A DNA stretch of 64,000 nt from a virus, in the IMG/VR virus record IMGVR_UViG_3300028801_000008, positions 1 through 64,000 of that record. One strand, 5' to 3'. The translations under genes and the position numbers were made by a program. The stretch's first letter is position 1. Each line of letters opens with the position of its first letter. The notes below the pieces were generated by a model. It was given only the letters and a program-made list of their open reading frames with translations, made no database searches and was not told the origin of the DNA. This document shows positions 49,387 to 57,798 of the stretch, one piece after another.

Positions 49387-50879
49387 TTCTTCCCTTTCTT
49401 ACCACCAGCTCTTTCTTCCGAGTACTCCTTCATGGACGCTAGAAACGCCTTCTGCCCAGTTTCCTTAGACCTTAAATTTCGAATCTTTGGTATGTCCACC
49501 GTATTGTTGACGACGAAGTGGTGCTTCATGACCCACGCCGATTTGTTGCCTTGGCGCAATACACGCAGGAAGAATTGGTGATAAAGATCGTAGTTGTCTG
49601 GTATGTCGAAGTAACCGACGTGTCTAGAGCTGAACTTCTGCATATTCAAACTATGCGCCATGCTGGCCGGGTGACCTAGCAGCAACGGCAATTGGCCCTT
49701 ATTCCACCGCTCGATGTAGTCCGCCGCTTGCGACCGTGTGGTTTGCCCGTTGATGCATGGAACGTCCTTACCCAGCGCCAACCGCAGCGCCGTTACGTCA
49801 TGCTGGAAACCGATACCAAGTAGTAACGGCTCACCCTGTAGCTCACGTACAAGGTCCACTACCGCTTCCACCTTGGCCGTGTGCACTACCTTAACTGGTC
49901 GTTGCTTGTTACCCCAATTCTCTTCCGGGTCGTAGTCCAGGTATACCGATCCGTTGGCAATCTGGCAGCACTTCGACCGCGCGCTGGCTGAATTCACCAA
50001 CGGCTGCGTGAAGAGTGTACTGAGTAGCGAGTTCTCAATCTTGTCATATTCAACGCGCGCCGCCGTGGGTAGATCAACCCGGTGGGTGCGCTCCATCTCC
50101 TTAGGCAGCTTCAGATAGTCCTTGGCGTCCAGACGCATCATCATGGGCGCTACCAGCGCGTCGATCTTCTTCTCAGCACCTGGCAGTATCTGCCACTCGC
50201 GCATCTGGTAGCCGGTAGGGAAGAAGTACGTATTGCGATAGCTGGATATGTACTCTCCCAGCGCTGCACCCTGATCCAGTAGATACACCTGCCCATGCAA
50301 GTCCAGATAGTTACGAGGACGAGGGCTACCTGTGAGTATATGTCGCCGCTTAAACGTACGCAGGTGCTTCCGCAAAGCGCGGAAACGCACCGTTGCACTA
50401 CTCTTCCATAGAGACGATTCATCAATATCCAGCACATCAGCTTCCAGCAATTTAGCGCGCTTCATGGTCTCGAATAACCATGGAATGCCCTCAGGATTAA
50501 TAATGCAGATCTGATGCTCTGGTTGCAAATTGCGTAGATTCTTCTCCTTGTCGGCACCATGCAACAGAGCGATACGCATGTCTTTGAAGTCTGTCCAATC
50601 ACACACCTCCGCTGGCCAAGTATAGTAGCACGCCCGTAACGGTGCGATGACCAACATGCGCTTGGCTAACTTCTTCTTCAGTAATATCTTGAACATAGCC
50701 AATGAAACGCTTGTCTTGCCCATTCCAGGATCGAGCAGCAAGCCAGACCGAGGATTCTCTAGCATGAACTTCAGTGTGCGTTCCTGATACGGCCATGGCG
50801 TCCACGGTTTAGCCGCTTTCCGCCACTGCTCCATCTTCAGAGCCAGTGATTTTGGTACGAGGTCAGTCGGCAAGGTCAA
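49383..50879 (-). CDS. SNF2-like superfamily 2 helicase
   Basis: 498 aa. Q-motif-like YQERTLKFMLENPRSGLLLDPGMGKTSVSLAMF with Walker A GMGKT, then VLDIDESSLWKSS (DEXX box as DESS), HILTGSPRPRNYLDL (motif III, S/T-G-S) and GHPASMAHSLNMQ near motif V. Unwinds or remodels DNA at replication forks. Two in-frame TTG starts (50879, 50873) are possible; the GGAAGG spacing favours 50873. Confidence 0.85.
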   Translation of the reverse strand: MTLPTDLVPKSLALKMEQWRKAAKPWTPWPYQERTLKFMLENPRSGLLLDPGMGKTSVSLAMFKILLKKKLAKRMLVIAPLRACYYTWPAEVCDWTDFKDMRIALLHGADKEKNLRNLQPEHQICIINPEGIPWLFETMKRAKLLEADVLDIDESSLWKSSATVRFRALRKHLRTFKRRHILTGSPRPRNYLDLHGQVYLLDQGAALGEYISSYRNTYFFPTGYQMREWQILPGAEKKIDALVAPMMMRLDAKDYLKLPKEMERTHRVDLPTAARVEYDKIENSLLSTLFTQPLVNSASARSKCCQIANGSVYLDYDPEENWGNKQRPVKVVHTAKVEAVVDLVRELQGEPLLLGIGFQHDVTALRLALGKDVPCINGQTTRSQAADYIERWNKGQLPLLLGHPASMAHSLNMQKFSSRHVGYFDIPDNYDLYHQFFLRVLRQGNKSAWVMKHHFVVNNTVDIPKIRNLRSKETGQKAFLASMKEYSEERAGGKKGKK

Positions 50880-51105
50880 GTCCCTTCCTACTGGTTATGC
50901 TTACGCTGTTTTCTTTAACAATTGCGTAATCCTTCGCCGTCTCAGCCGTTACCGTCTGCACCCACTGCGCGCCCTTCTCATAACCCACAGCGCCTCGCTC
51001 CAGGTACACGTGACCATTCTTCTCGTTCAACGCTGCCACACGCCACTTGATACCGTGCGCCTTCACCTCGTCGCCAATCTTTACGCCTTCAATTACTGGA
51101 GTCAT
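50863..51105 (-). CDS. Small beta protein
   Basis: 80 aa; GGAAGG 6 bases before ATG 51105. Strand-rich GDEVKAHGIKWRVAALNEKNGHVYLERGAVGYEKGAQWVQT. Overlaps the helicase gene by 17 bases. Function unknown. Confidence 0.6.
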   Translation of the reverse strand: MTPVIEGVKIGDEVKAHGIKWRVAALNEKNGHVYLERGAVGYEKGAQWVQTVTAETAKDYAIVKENSVSITSRKGLDLAD

Positions 51106-51235
51106 TTCTAACCTTCCGTCTCAGTTTCAAAAGTTCATGCAACAGTTCTACGATGATAAAGCCGTCTTGCGTTTGCTCGACGCGATCGATGATTTCTTCG
51201 ACTTCTTCGTCCTGGATGGTGCGGTTTGCGGACAT
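51089..51235 (-). CDS. Very small helical protein
   Basis: 48 aa, ATG 51235 (AGG upstream), overlapping the VRR-NUC gene by 88 bases and the next gene by 17. Charged helices IQDEEVEEIIDRVEQ and ELLHELLKLRRKVR. The long overlap makes it less certain. Confidence 0.5.
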   Translation of the reverse strand: MSANRTIQDEEVEEIIDRVEQTQDGFIIVELLHELLKLRRKVRNDSSN

Positions 51236-51531
51236 TCCAGCCTACCTTTCATGACCTCTAGAAACGCTTCCTTGGTGTCCCAGCAGTACGCCTCGTAGCC
51301 GTATTCAATCAGCTTAGTCAGGTAGTACGGTTGAGTCTCAGCCTGGAGCCCCTTACCCTTCTTACCTTTGGCTTTGAACTCGCCGATGATTGGCGCTCCA
51401 CTGGGTAAGAAGAAGATACGATCCGGAATGCCATTACAGCCGGTCATCTTGGCCACTACGACACCACGGAATCGTGCCCATGCCACGCACCACGCCTCCG
51501 TGGGGGATTCACGCCTATACCGCGAGGCCAA
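51148..51531 (-). CDS. VRR-NUC nuclease
   Basis: 127 aa from TTG 51531. Core SPTEAWCVAWARFRGVVVAKMTGCNGIPDRIFFLPSGAPIIGEFKAKGKKGKGLQAETQPYYLTKL carries the GxPDRxF and E-x-K catalytic elements plus the Q of the VRR-NUC fold. The C-terminal 30 residues are Ser/Lys-rich and overlap another gene. Typical partner of phage SNF2-type helicases, probably cutting replication or repair structures. Confidence 0.8.
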   Translation of the reverse strand: MASRYRRESPTEAWCVAWARFRGVVVAKMTGCNGIPDRIFFLPSGAPIIGEFKAKGKKGKGLQAETQPYYLTKLIEYGYEAYCWDTKEAFLEVMKGRLECPQTAPSRTKKSKKSSIASSKRKTALSS

Positions 51532-51769
51532 AGTGAACCTTCCCAGCAGATGTTAGACGTCCCTCAAGGTAACTAGATTGTTCGTCTACTTCAATTAACT
51601 CTAAGCGCAACCAACCTTGCTCTTCTCCATAGCCTGCACTTCGCACTAGAAATTCACGTCTACGATCGTCCAGACGTATAAAATCAGCTTTGCCGTCAAC
51701 GAATACTCGGCGCAAACTCGCTTCGAACTCTTCTTCTATCGTTTCGTACCCAGCACTAACTTTTAGCAC
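51515..51769 (-). CDS. Small alpha/beta protein
   Basis: 84 aa from GTG 51769 with GGAG 7 bases upstream. Contains EEFEASLRRVFVDGKADFIRLDDRRREFLVRSAGYG. Overlaps both neighbours. Function unknown. Confidence 0.6.
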   Translation of the reverse strand: MLKVSAGYETIEEEFEASLRRVFVDGKADFIRLDDRRREFLVRSAGYGEEQGWLRLELIEVDEQSSYLEGRLTSAGKVHFGLAV

Positions 51770-51932
51770 GCCGCTTCTCCCTTCGTAGCGCCTTCTGATA
51801 CTGCGCGTACATGCTCTGTAGATCCGCTATCCATTCTCCTAGTTGCTCTACCTTCGGCGGTACAGCCTTGGTCAAGAAGAACAGATCAACTAGGAGTGCG
51901 TCCGACGAGCGATACTTCGCAGTTCTACCCAC
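51756..51932 (-). CDS. Small helical protein
   Basis: 58 aa from GTG 51932 in a TAGTG overlap with the nuclease gene; TTG 51956 is the alternative (66 aa). Helices SDALLVDLFFLTKAVPPKVEQLGEWIADL and a basic tail. Function unknown. Confidence 0.55.
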   Translation of the reverse strand: MGRTAKYRSSDALLVDLFFLTKAVPPKVEQLGEWIADLQSMYAQYQKALRREKRRAKS

Positions 51933-52723
51933 TAGGACTTCTGCTCCGCCTCGCAAGGCCCACCGTTAGAAGCCCTAAACCTGCACCACCGACAATGGTA
52001 ACCCGGCTTCGGCTCGTACTTTGTATCGGCCATCATTTGCTTGGTACGCGTCAACCACTCACTCTTCAGCGGCTTCAGATCCTTGAGTGAATACTCCTCC
52101 GTCGCCGACTGGGTGGTGTCGGTGTATAGATGCTCGGCTACTACCTTGGTATCCTTGTTTCCACCGGCTAGTAAGCCGAGCTCGACTAGCTGCAGTCCTC
52201 CCAGCGCGTACAGGCTACGCTGTTGCTTATGCTCCTCATACACCTTACCGCTCTTCCAATCCGTTATATGTACCAGCGGTGGCGCCTTCTTGGTGGCTTC
52301 CGTAACCGCGCAGACGTCAACCTTGATACGCAACCAGCAATGAGTCCAATCATTCCACTTGGTGGGAACCCATTCTTTCGTGAACGCCCAGTCTTGCTCC
52401 ACCATGGCTTTGACCTTGCGATACGTAGTCACACGATCTTGCACTTGCTTTAAGCCTGGATGGATTGGCTCCTTGGCCGGAAGTCTTCCGGCGATGTAAT
52501 CCTCGGCAAATTTGTGGACAGCGTTGCCCTTGACGAATGCTGGGTTCTCCGGCTCGAATATCTTTATACGTTTAATCTTGTCGTAGCACACCGCTGCTGG
52601 GCAGCGCAGCCACGAAGTGTACACCGAATATGACCACGAGGAAAGGGTCGCTAACTTCTGCGGCACTGTGAATGTAGTTGTTGTCTTCTTGACCTCGGGT
52701 GCGGGTACTTTCTTAGGTGCCAT
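51932..52723 (-). CDS. PD-(D/E)XK exonuclease (RecB/Cas4-like)
   Basis: 263 aa from ATG 52723 (AAAGG upstream). SWSYSVYTSWLRCPAAVCYDKIKRI is the typical N-terminal motif. KVDVCAV then HITDWKSGKVYEEHKQQRSLYALGGLQ gives the D...DxK...Q catalytic line. C-terminal YHCRWCRFRASNGGPCE has Cys residues that might hold an Fe-S cluster as in Cas4. Probably resects DNA ends in recombination. Confidence 0.8.
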   Translation of the reverse strand: MAPKKVPAPEVKKTTTTFTVPQKLATLSSWSYSVYTSWLRCPAAVCYDKIKRIKIFEPENPAFVKGNAVHKFAEDYIAGRLPAKEPIHPGLKQVQDRVTTYRKVKAMVEQDWAFTKEWVPTKWNDWTHCWLRIKVDVCAVTEATKKAPPLVHITDWKSGKVYEEHKQQRSLYALGGLQLVELGLLAGGNKDTKVVAEHLYTDTTQSATEEYSLKDLKPLKSEWLTRTKQMMADTKYEPKPGYHCRWCRFRASNGGPCEAEQKS

Positions 52724-52733
52724 TGTGCCTTTC

Positions 52734-52868
52734 TTACTCAGTGGTTGGTTCGCCGTCGTCTTGCGTACTTGGCAAGTGATAGACATGCTCAGGATCAAGC
52801 AGTGAATCTACTTCATGCAGTAACCCGGTCAGCACAGTGGTCCAGGCTGCCTCTTTACTACTGCTAAT
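52734..52868 (-). CDS. Possible small acidic protein with an ATT start
   Basis: Between nuclease and polymerase a frame of 44 residues runs from ATT 52868 (GGA 7 bases upstream) to TAA, fitting the gap exactly; GTG inside it would give 33 residues. Acidic end (STQDDGEPTTE). Alternative: non-coding spacer. Confidence 0.3.
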   Translation of the reverse strand: MSSSKEAAWTTVLTGLLHEVDSLLDPEHVYHLPSTQDDGEPTTE

Positions 52869-52871
52869 GTT

Positions 52872-54851
52872 TTAATCCTGCCATTTTGTCAAAGTCCCCC
52901 AATTAACACCAGATTCGCCTTCCGACAACATGGGAACGTCGGTGGCGATACTACGCATACAATCTTGCATTATTTTCTGTTCTTCTTTCATTGCTTTAGC
53001 AGGTGCACTGAAATTAACTTCGTCATACACAGTGACGACGAATCTGCTATTCTTCTTGGCTTCGTTATAACGTATCAATGTTTCTTTCGTTACATCAGCT
53101 CCGCTACCTTGCATGAGGTAGTTGAGAAGTTTATATGAAAATGTCATGTCTCTGCCATACAGAGGACTGTACTTCGGCTCTTCACAATAGTACAGACGTG
53201 ACCCAAACGTGCGAATCGGCAAGCCTTCATCCGAGAGCGCCTTCAAACGATTGTCCAGTTCCTTGATCGATGGCACAGCCGCGTTGATAGAAGCCTGGAT
53301 GATCTGCGCAATAGGCTTCTCTTCATCTAGTAGCTGTAGAAGCTGCATCAGGCCGGTTATACCCTGGCCATACAGACGACCGAACACGCAACTCTTGGCA
53401 GTGTCACGGTCGAATCCTTCGCGTAAACACGCTTCAATCAAACGCCGTTCTACTTCTGCACGCACCAGTTCATGGATGTCGTATTTGCGTTCTGCGTGAA
53501 ATTTGCCACCAACGCATTGTTTACCTACAGGTGCGCCGCACTTAGAGCATGGCAAATCTATTTGGGCAGATAAGAAACCTGCCATAACGGGTCCTTCTTC
53601 AAAGTGGCCGAACAATCTCAATTCTTGTTGATCGAAATCCCTTTTGCCCCACCGCTGACCCTTATCCGGTAAGCAGTAACTACGTACGTACGGCAATTCT
53701 GGAACCTTCAAGAATGCTGGATGGACGTAACCGGCAGAAGCTGCGCGCTTCCATTTCTTCGGAATATTTAAGAAGTTAGGCTTTGAGCAAATGATGCGAC
53801 CGCTGCGCGCTCCTCCTGTATCGTTGTTACCCTTCGGACTGCGCACCTGCGACCAGTTAGGGTGAATGGTACCCTTGCCGGCTGTACCAAGTTCCAACCA
53901 AGGCTTGATAAACATCGAGATGGACGTACTCATCTGACCGCGATACTGCAGGGCTTGATACACCTTCGGGTCTTTGAACTTATTCAACGTAAGTGTCTTC
54001 TTACTCACCGACAGATGGCCCTTGGCTGTCTTCTTAAAGTCGCTTACGATTCCTTTATTGTAAAGCGCCTCGCCAAGCTGCCGATCACTGTCGATGTTCT
54101 CAATACCCAGCTTCTTGCGCAGCCAGACATCGGTCTTCTCTACGCCAGCTATCATCGCCGGCAAGTCACGCTCTAGGCCATTCATGTCCACGCGCATCCC
54201 CACCCGCTCGTTCTCCAGCAGTATTGGCATGAGCTTCAATTCACGTTGATACGCTTCCAGCATTCCGGACTCGACGATATACGGGTAGATCTTATTGAAC
54301 AACCGACCCATGCGCGTGAGATCGCCTTTGTGGTAGGGCTTGACAATTCGATAAGGCGCTTCGCAGATATACGCACCCCATGTGCTGGGCTTCTTACGCG
54401 CCGCCTCGATGTTGGCTAGGATCCACTCCTTCAGCTTGTCCTGCTCCTCAGGCGCAATCCCTAGTATGCGCTGGGCCGATTCCTTCAACGCTAGAGACGG
54501 AGCATGAGGGTTCTCGAGGAAGAGAAGATACATAGTATCGTGACGCTTCCGCCAATCCGGGATTGGTAGTTCCCAATGTATTTCGGCGACGTCCAGATCG
54601 AATTTCTCGTTCTGCCAAAGCACTGGATACTTGCTTTCCTGTGCCTTCTTGAGCTCGCCGCGCGCTTCCTTCTCTGTGCAATTGTTGTCGAACGCACGCG
54701 TTCCATCCCCATGACCCCATGCCATGAGTTTGTAATCTGACTGATCGGGCCACTTAAGAGCGAGCGAACCCGGCTTCGGTGGGTACTTTGGCCGCGACTG
54801 AATACCCTTCGTTTCAAAATCTGCGAGAATCACCTGCGGCGCACGTGGCAT
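52872..54851 (-). CDS. Family A DNA polymerase with an inserted zinc site
   Basis: 659 aa. The N-terminal 3'-5' exonuclease part has ILADFETKG (Exo I) and WQNEKFDLDV (Exo II). In the polymerase part motif A is KRDFDQQELRLFGHF, motif B RDTAKSCVFGRLYGQG, and motif C VTVYDEVNF (Tyr where most have His). Between A and B lies LPCSKCGAPVGKQCVGGKFHAERK, a C-x2-C...C...H site not found in ordinary Pol I. Replicates the phage genome. Confidence 0.9.
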   Translation of the reverse strand: MPRAPQVILADFETKGIQSRPKYPPKPGSLALKWPDQSDYKLMAWGHGDGTRAFDNNCTEKEARGELKKAQESKYPVLWQNEKFDLDVAEIHWELPIPDWRKRHDTMYLLFLENPHAPSLALKESAQRILGIAPEEQDKLKEWILANIEAARKKPSTWGAYICEAPYRIVKPYHKGDLTRMGRLFNKIYPYIVESGMLEAYQRELKLMPILLENERVGMRVDMNGLERDLPAMIAGVEKTDVWLRKKLGIENIDSDRQLGEALYNKGIVSDFKKTAKGHLSVSKKTLTLNKFKDPKVYQALQYRGQMSTSISMFIKPWLELGTAGKGTIHPNWSQVRSPKGNNDTGGARSGRIICSKPNFLNIPKKWKRAASAGYVHPAFLKVPELPYVRSYCLPDKGQRWGKRDFDQQELRLFGHFEEGPVMAGFLSAQIDLPCSKCGAPVGKQCVGGKFHAERKYDIHELVRAEVERRLIEACLREGFDRDTAKSCVFGRLYGQGITGLMQLLQLLDEEKPIAQIIQASINAAVPSIKELDNRLKALSDEGLPIRTFGSRLYYCEEPKYSPLYGRDMTFSYKLLNYLMQGSGADVTKETLIRYNEAKKNSRFVVTVYDEVNFSAPAKAMKEEQKIMQDCMRSIATDVPMLSEGESGVNWGTLTKWQD

Positions 54852-55283
54852 CTACAGCGCCCCCGTAATGGCCACTTGGCCCTGGTACTTGCCGCGATAA
54901 GGCTCGGTGGCGCTGGTAAGCTTCGCGAAGATGACGTGGGCGAATCGCTGTCCAACAGGCACGTAACCCGGCGCGCCGAACTTGGCTATCTCCAGGGTGA
55001 TACTGCCCTGGAAGCCAGCGTCTATCACAGTCGGTGGCATGATGAAGCCCATACGCGCCCAAGTGGACCGTATTTGCACGAACGCCATAAGGTCGTCAGG
55101 CATGGTTATAATCTCGCGCGTACGACCTAACGTGAATCCACCTGCGGCCAACAAGTCGCTCTCCACCTGACTCACAATCATGTCAATGCCGTTTTGCTGA
55201 AACTGATCGTCAGCCAATGCTGGCTCGAACCGTAGCGCACCCCGCTCTACGTACTTCATAAGATCTTGCCGCGATAGAATCAA
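54852..55283 (-). CDS. dCTP deaminase / dUTPase-family enzyme
   Basis: 143 aa from TTG 55283 (TTGA overlap with the tiny membrane gene, GGAG 6 bases upstream). Pattern: LSRQDLMKYVERGALRFEP, QQNGIDMIVSQVES, FVQIRSTWARMGF, TVIDAGFQGSITLEIAKFG and GQRFAHVIFAKL...YRGKYQGQ, as in the trimeric Dcd/dUTPase fold. It would supply dUMP or dUTP control for the thymidylate branch. TAG-ATG junction to the polymerase. Confidence 0.85.
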   Translation of the reverse strand: MILSRQDLMKYVERGALRFEPALADDQFQQNGIDMIVSQVESDLLAAGGFTLGRTREIITMPDDLMAFVQIRSTWARMGFIMPPTVIDAGFQGSITLEIAKFGAPGYVPVGQRFAHVIFAKLTSATEPYRGKYQGQVAITGAL

Positions 55284-55384
55284 AACAATCTCCGCTTCGT
55301 AAATAGTGCAGGGCCAAAAACCAACGCAAAAGGAATCAAACAAATGATGAGGAAGATGCGCGGGATCAGTAAGATCAGTTTCAT
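55280..55384 (-). CDS. Tiny membrane protein
   Basis: 34 aa, ATG 55384 with AAGGAG at a spacing of 4. One hydrophobic segment (LILLIPRIFLIICLIPFALV) and a basic end (TKRRLF). Coupled to the deaminase gene by TTGA. Function unknown. Confidence 0.65.
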   Translation of the reverse strand: MKLILLIPRIFLIICLIPFALVFGPALFTKRRLF

Positions 55385-55449
55385 AGTACTCCTTTCTTCG
55401 CCGTACTTGGCCAGCAGTGAGGGCTACCGACCAAGTACGACTTAGAATT

Positions 55450-56268
55450 CTACCGCCGTGTAGTCTTCTTGCCGGCGAACTTGGAATTGGACTTCGACGC
55501 AGCCGGAGCCTTCTTCGCGGTCTTATCGGCCACGGAGAACGGCTTCTGAAGTTGCTCCTGCACCTTGAGCACACGCTTCTCAAGAGCCTGGAGAACGTCG
55601 TCGTCGTCAATCAGAGACACCATCTTGAACTCCAGACGAATCTGTGTCTTCGGATCATCGTAACTGGCAATCTCCGTCACCACGGCCCACGGCGGACGAC
55701 CATACTCCTCTTCCAACAGGTCGGTGTACTTCTTGTAATGGTTCAGGTTGGTAGGGCTGACACCGGCATTGGCCATCTCCGCAGCGGCGACGCTGTCAGC
55801 GTCCTCGGTGGCGTCATTGCCGGTCAGCAGGCCGAGACGAATAGTATTGCCGCATGCCTTGCCCTTGCCAACGCGCGCCGTACCGAACTGGTTCTTTTCA
55901 CAATCGGCGCACTTCACAGCTTGCTTGTCAGGTGCCGACGGGTGAGGAGCCATCTCTGGGTCGTCCGAGATGACAGAGAACGCGTAGCAATCCGGCGGCA
56001 GCGGATTGGACGCATCAAACGGCTGCTCGTTCCAGCGATTGAGCGCGCAGCTGCCGACAATGACGCACTCCAGCTTGCCGCCCTTGACTTCGACGTCGCC
56101 GATAGAGATGCGTCCACGGCCGAACTTAATACTGACGCCGCCGACTCCGATGTTCTTGGTCTGTTCCTTTGTTTCTTTGGCGTACTTCGCAAATTTTTCC
56201 GTCCAAGGAATTATCGCCGTGGACGTTGTCTTCTTACCTTTGGCTGCTGTCTTCTTTACTACTGGCAT
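55450..56268 (-). CDS. Putative ssDNA-binding-like protein with a zinc motif
   Basis: 272 aa; AAGGAG upstream. Basic N-terminus (KKTAAKGKKTT), a beta core, and KCADCEKNQFGTARVGKGKACGNTIRLGLL (Cys set typical of a phage protein encoded beside polymerases). Acidic region near 155-165 and a Lys-rich tail. The single-stranded-DNA-binding role is inferred from place and composition. Confidence 0.55.
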   Translation of the reverse strand: MPVVKKTAAKGKKTTSTAIIPWTEKFAKYAKETKEQTKNIGVGGVSIKFGRGRISIGDVEVKGGKLECVIVGSCALNRWNEQPFDASNPLPPDCYAFSVISDDPEMAPHPSAPDKQAVKCADCEKNQFGTARVGKGKACGNTIRLGLLTGNDATEDADSVAAAEMANAGVSPTNLNHYKKYTDLLEEEYGRPPWAVVTEIASYDDPKTQIRLEFKMVSLIDDDDVLQALEKRVLKVQEQLQKPFSVADKTAKKAPAASKSNSKFAGKKTTRR

Positions 56269-56330
56269 TCAGTTCTCCTTGTGCTGCGTTCGTATTGGTG
56301 CTTGGTTTCTGCGACGCTGAGCAACCCGAC

Positions 56331-56591
56331 CTAATCGAGCTCGATCATAGCAGCAATGCTGATACTGTGAATGTGCATAATCTGCGCCTTCTCAAAGTCA
56401 GGACGATTGGGCATACCGACGACACGTATCGAGCCGCCGTATATAAAGTCTCGATTCTTGTCTTTCACTTCGGCAATCACCACTTCCGTAAACACCGGAC
56501 TACCAGCAATCATGACGGCAACCGGACGGCCGAACGTGATCAACATTTTCTTTTGGTACAATTCCACTTCATCGCTTGCTTCGTTGTTCAT
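56331..56591 (-). CDS. Small beta protein
   Basis: 86 aa; AAGGAG upstream of the ATG. Strand-rich (VAVMIAGSPVFTEVVIAEVKDKNRDFIYGGSIRVVG) with an acidic C-terminus. Not recognised. The leader region 56269-56330 shows a TATGAT-like -10 box only. Confidence 0.6.
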   Translation of the reverse strand: MNNEASDEVELYQKKMLITFGRPVAVMIAGSPVFTEVVIAEVKDKNRDFIYGGSIRVVGMPNRPDFEKAQIMHIHSISIAAMIELD

Positions 56592-56603
56592 ACTTTCTCC
56601 TTA

Positions 56604-57515
56604 TCACTTCGCCGCCAGCATATGCAACTGCGCGTTGGCCATCGTCGCCTGGAAGTTCTGCAAGCCCTCCGGTCCAGAGGGCATAAAGACCATGGTGGTG
56701 TTGTCAGAGCCGCCGACCTTCTGCATCATGTCGGTCCAGTTGGTGAACAGCAGCAGGAACGTAGCGTCGTTATCCGACAGGTCGGTACTGCCCTTTATCT
56801 TGTCGATCGAGTCAGCCCACCCGTCAGCGATGGCCTTACGCTCGTTAGCCACGCCCAAACCTTCTTGGCGCTTGACCTCGGCATCAGCCTCAGCCTGCCG
56901 CACCTTGAGTATATACTCCGCGTCACCTTGTGCCTTATTAGCCACGGCCAGCCGGGTCTGCTCGTTGATACTGTTCATGGCCTTGACCACTCCGGCGTCC
57001 GGTTGGATGTCAGTGATCATTACTTTGGTGATTTCGACACCGAACTTGGACATCTGTAGTTCAAGTTCTGCCGACGCCTTGTCCGATACCTGCTGCTGCG
57101 ACGTGAAGAGTGTGTCCAGGTCCATGTCCGGAATGTGTCCCAACAGGATGTTGGACAGGTAGGAGCTGATCTGCTCGTTGTTGGTTAGCTTGTAATGATA
57201 GTCCTGGATGGCTTGATCCGAACTACCCACCTGCCACTGGCAGGACACCGGCAGCGTGACGAACACGTTGTCCTTGGTCTTCGTCTCAATGGTGTCGTCT
57301 AGCTGGTACGTGGCCAGCCTAACTAACTCGACAGAGTCCACGAATGGCCGCTTGAAGTTGAGCCCTGGCCGTGCGATGTGACTGAACTTGCCGAAGCGCG
57401 CTACTACAGCCGCTTCCTGCGTAGGCACCGTGTAGAACGACCCGAAGAATATGCTCAGGACTATGATGGCTAGAACGCCCAGTCCCACGTACATTGCGAT
57501 TGTTGCGAAATCCAT
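56604..57515 (-). CDS. SPFH/stomatin-like membrane protein
   Basis: 303 aa from ATG 57515 (AAGGAG 4 bases upstream). One N-terminal transmembrane helix (GLGVLAIIVLSIFFGSFYTV). Then the SPFH domain: VPTQEAAVVARFGKFSHIARPGLNFKRPFVDSVELV, DNVFVTLPVSCQW, and KFGVEITKVMITDIQPDAGVVKAMNSINEQTRLAVANKAQGDAEYILKVRQAEADAEVKR. The coiled coil drives ring assembly. Host relatives are HflK/HflC and stomatins. Phage copies are rare; it could shield the phage from FtsH-like proteolysis or organise the membrane. Confidence 0.85.
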   Translation of the reverse strand: MDFATIAMYVGLGVLAIIVLSIFFGSFYTVPTQEAAVVARFGKFSHIARPGLNFKRPFVDSVELVRLATYQLDDTIETKTKDNVFVTLPVSCQWQVGSSDQAIQDYHYKLTNNEQISSYLSNILLGHIPDMDLDTLFTSQQQVSDKASAELELQMSKFGVEITKVMITDIQPDAGVVKAMNSINEQTRLAVANKAQGDAEYILKVRQAEADAEVKRQEGLGVANERKAIADGWADSIDKIKGSTDLSDNDATFLLLFTNWTDMMQKVGGSDNTTMVFMPSGPEGLQNFQATMANAQLHMLAAK

Positions 57516-57528
57516 AATGCTCCTTGCA

Positions 57529-57747
57529 CTACATTTTCTTGGTGTGTTTTGGTATCGTGAACGTTGCATCGGTAGTAGTAAGATCGCTACCTGACGACGT
57601 AATGCTAAGTACGGTACCATCTTCAAATTCAAACGTGTAGGTACCGGGTCCATCGCAGTTGACCTGCGCCTTTGTGATTCGCTGACCGACCAGATGATTC
57701 AACTGAATTCGTTCGTCTCGACAGTCTTCGCAGAAATGTTCTCTCAT
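57529..57747 (-). CDS. Small protein with N-terminal zinc motif
   Basis: 72 aa from ATG 57747 with AAGGA 7 bases upstream. FCEDCRDERIQLNHL then beta strands (TYTFEFEDGTVLSITSS). Function unknown. Confidence 0.6.
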   Translation of the reverse strand: MREHFCEDCRDERIQLNHLVGQRITKAQVNCDGPGTYTFEFEDGTVLSITSSGSDLTTTDATFTIPKHTKKM

Positions 57748-57798
57748 TAGCAATTCCTTAGTAGATGGAGGGAAGAATATCTTCTGGATCGACCGGAG

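Noticed and set aside
55417-57162. Long plus-strand frames opposite the SSB-like and SPFH genes
   Set aside because: Opposite strand of confident genes, no ribosome-binding sites, no family features.
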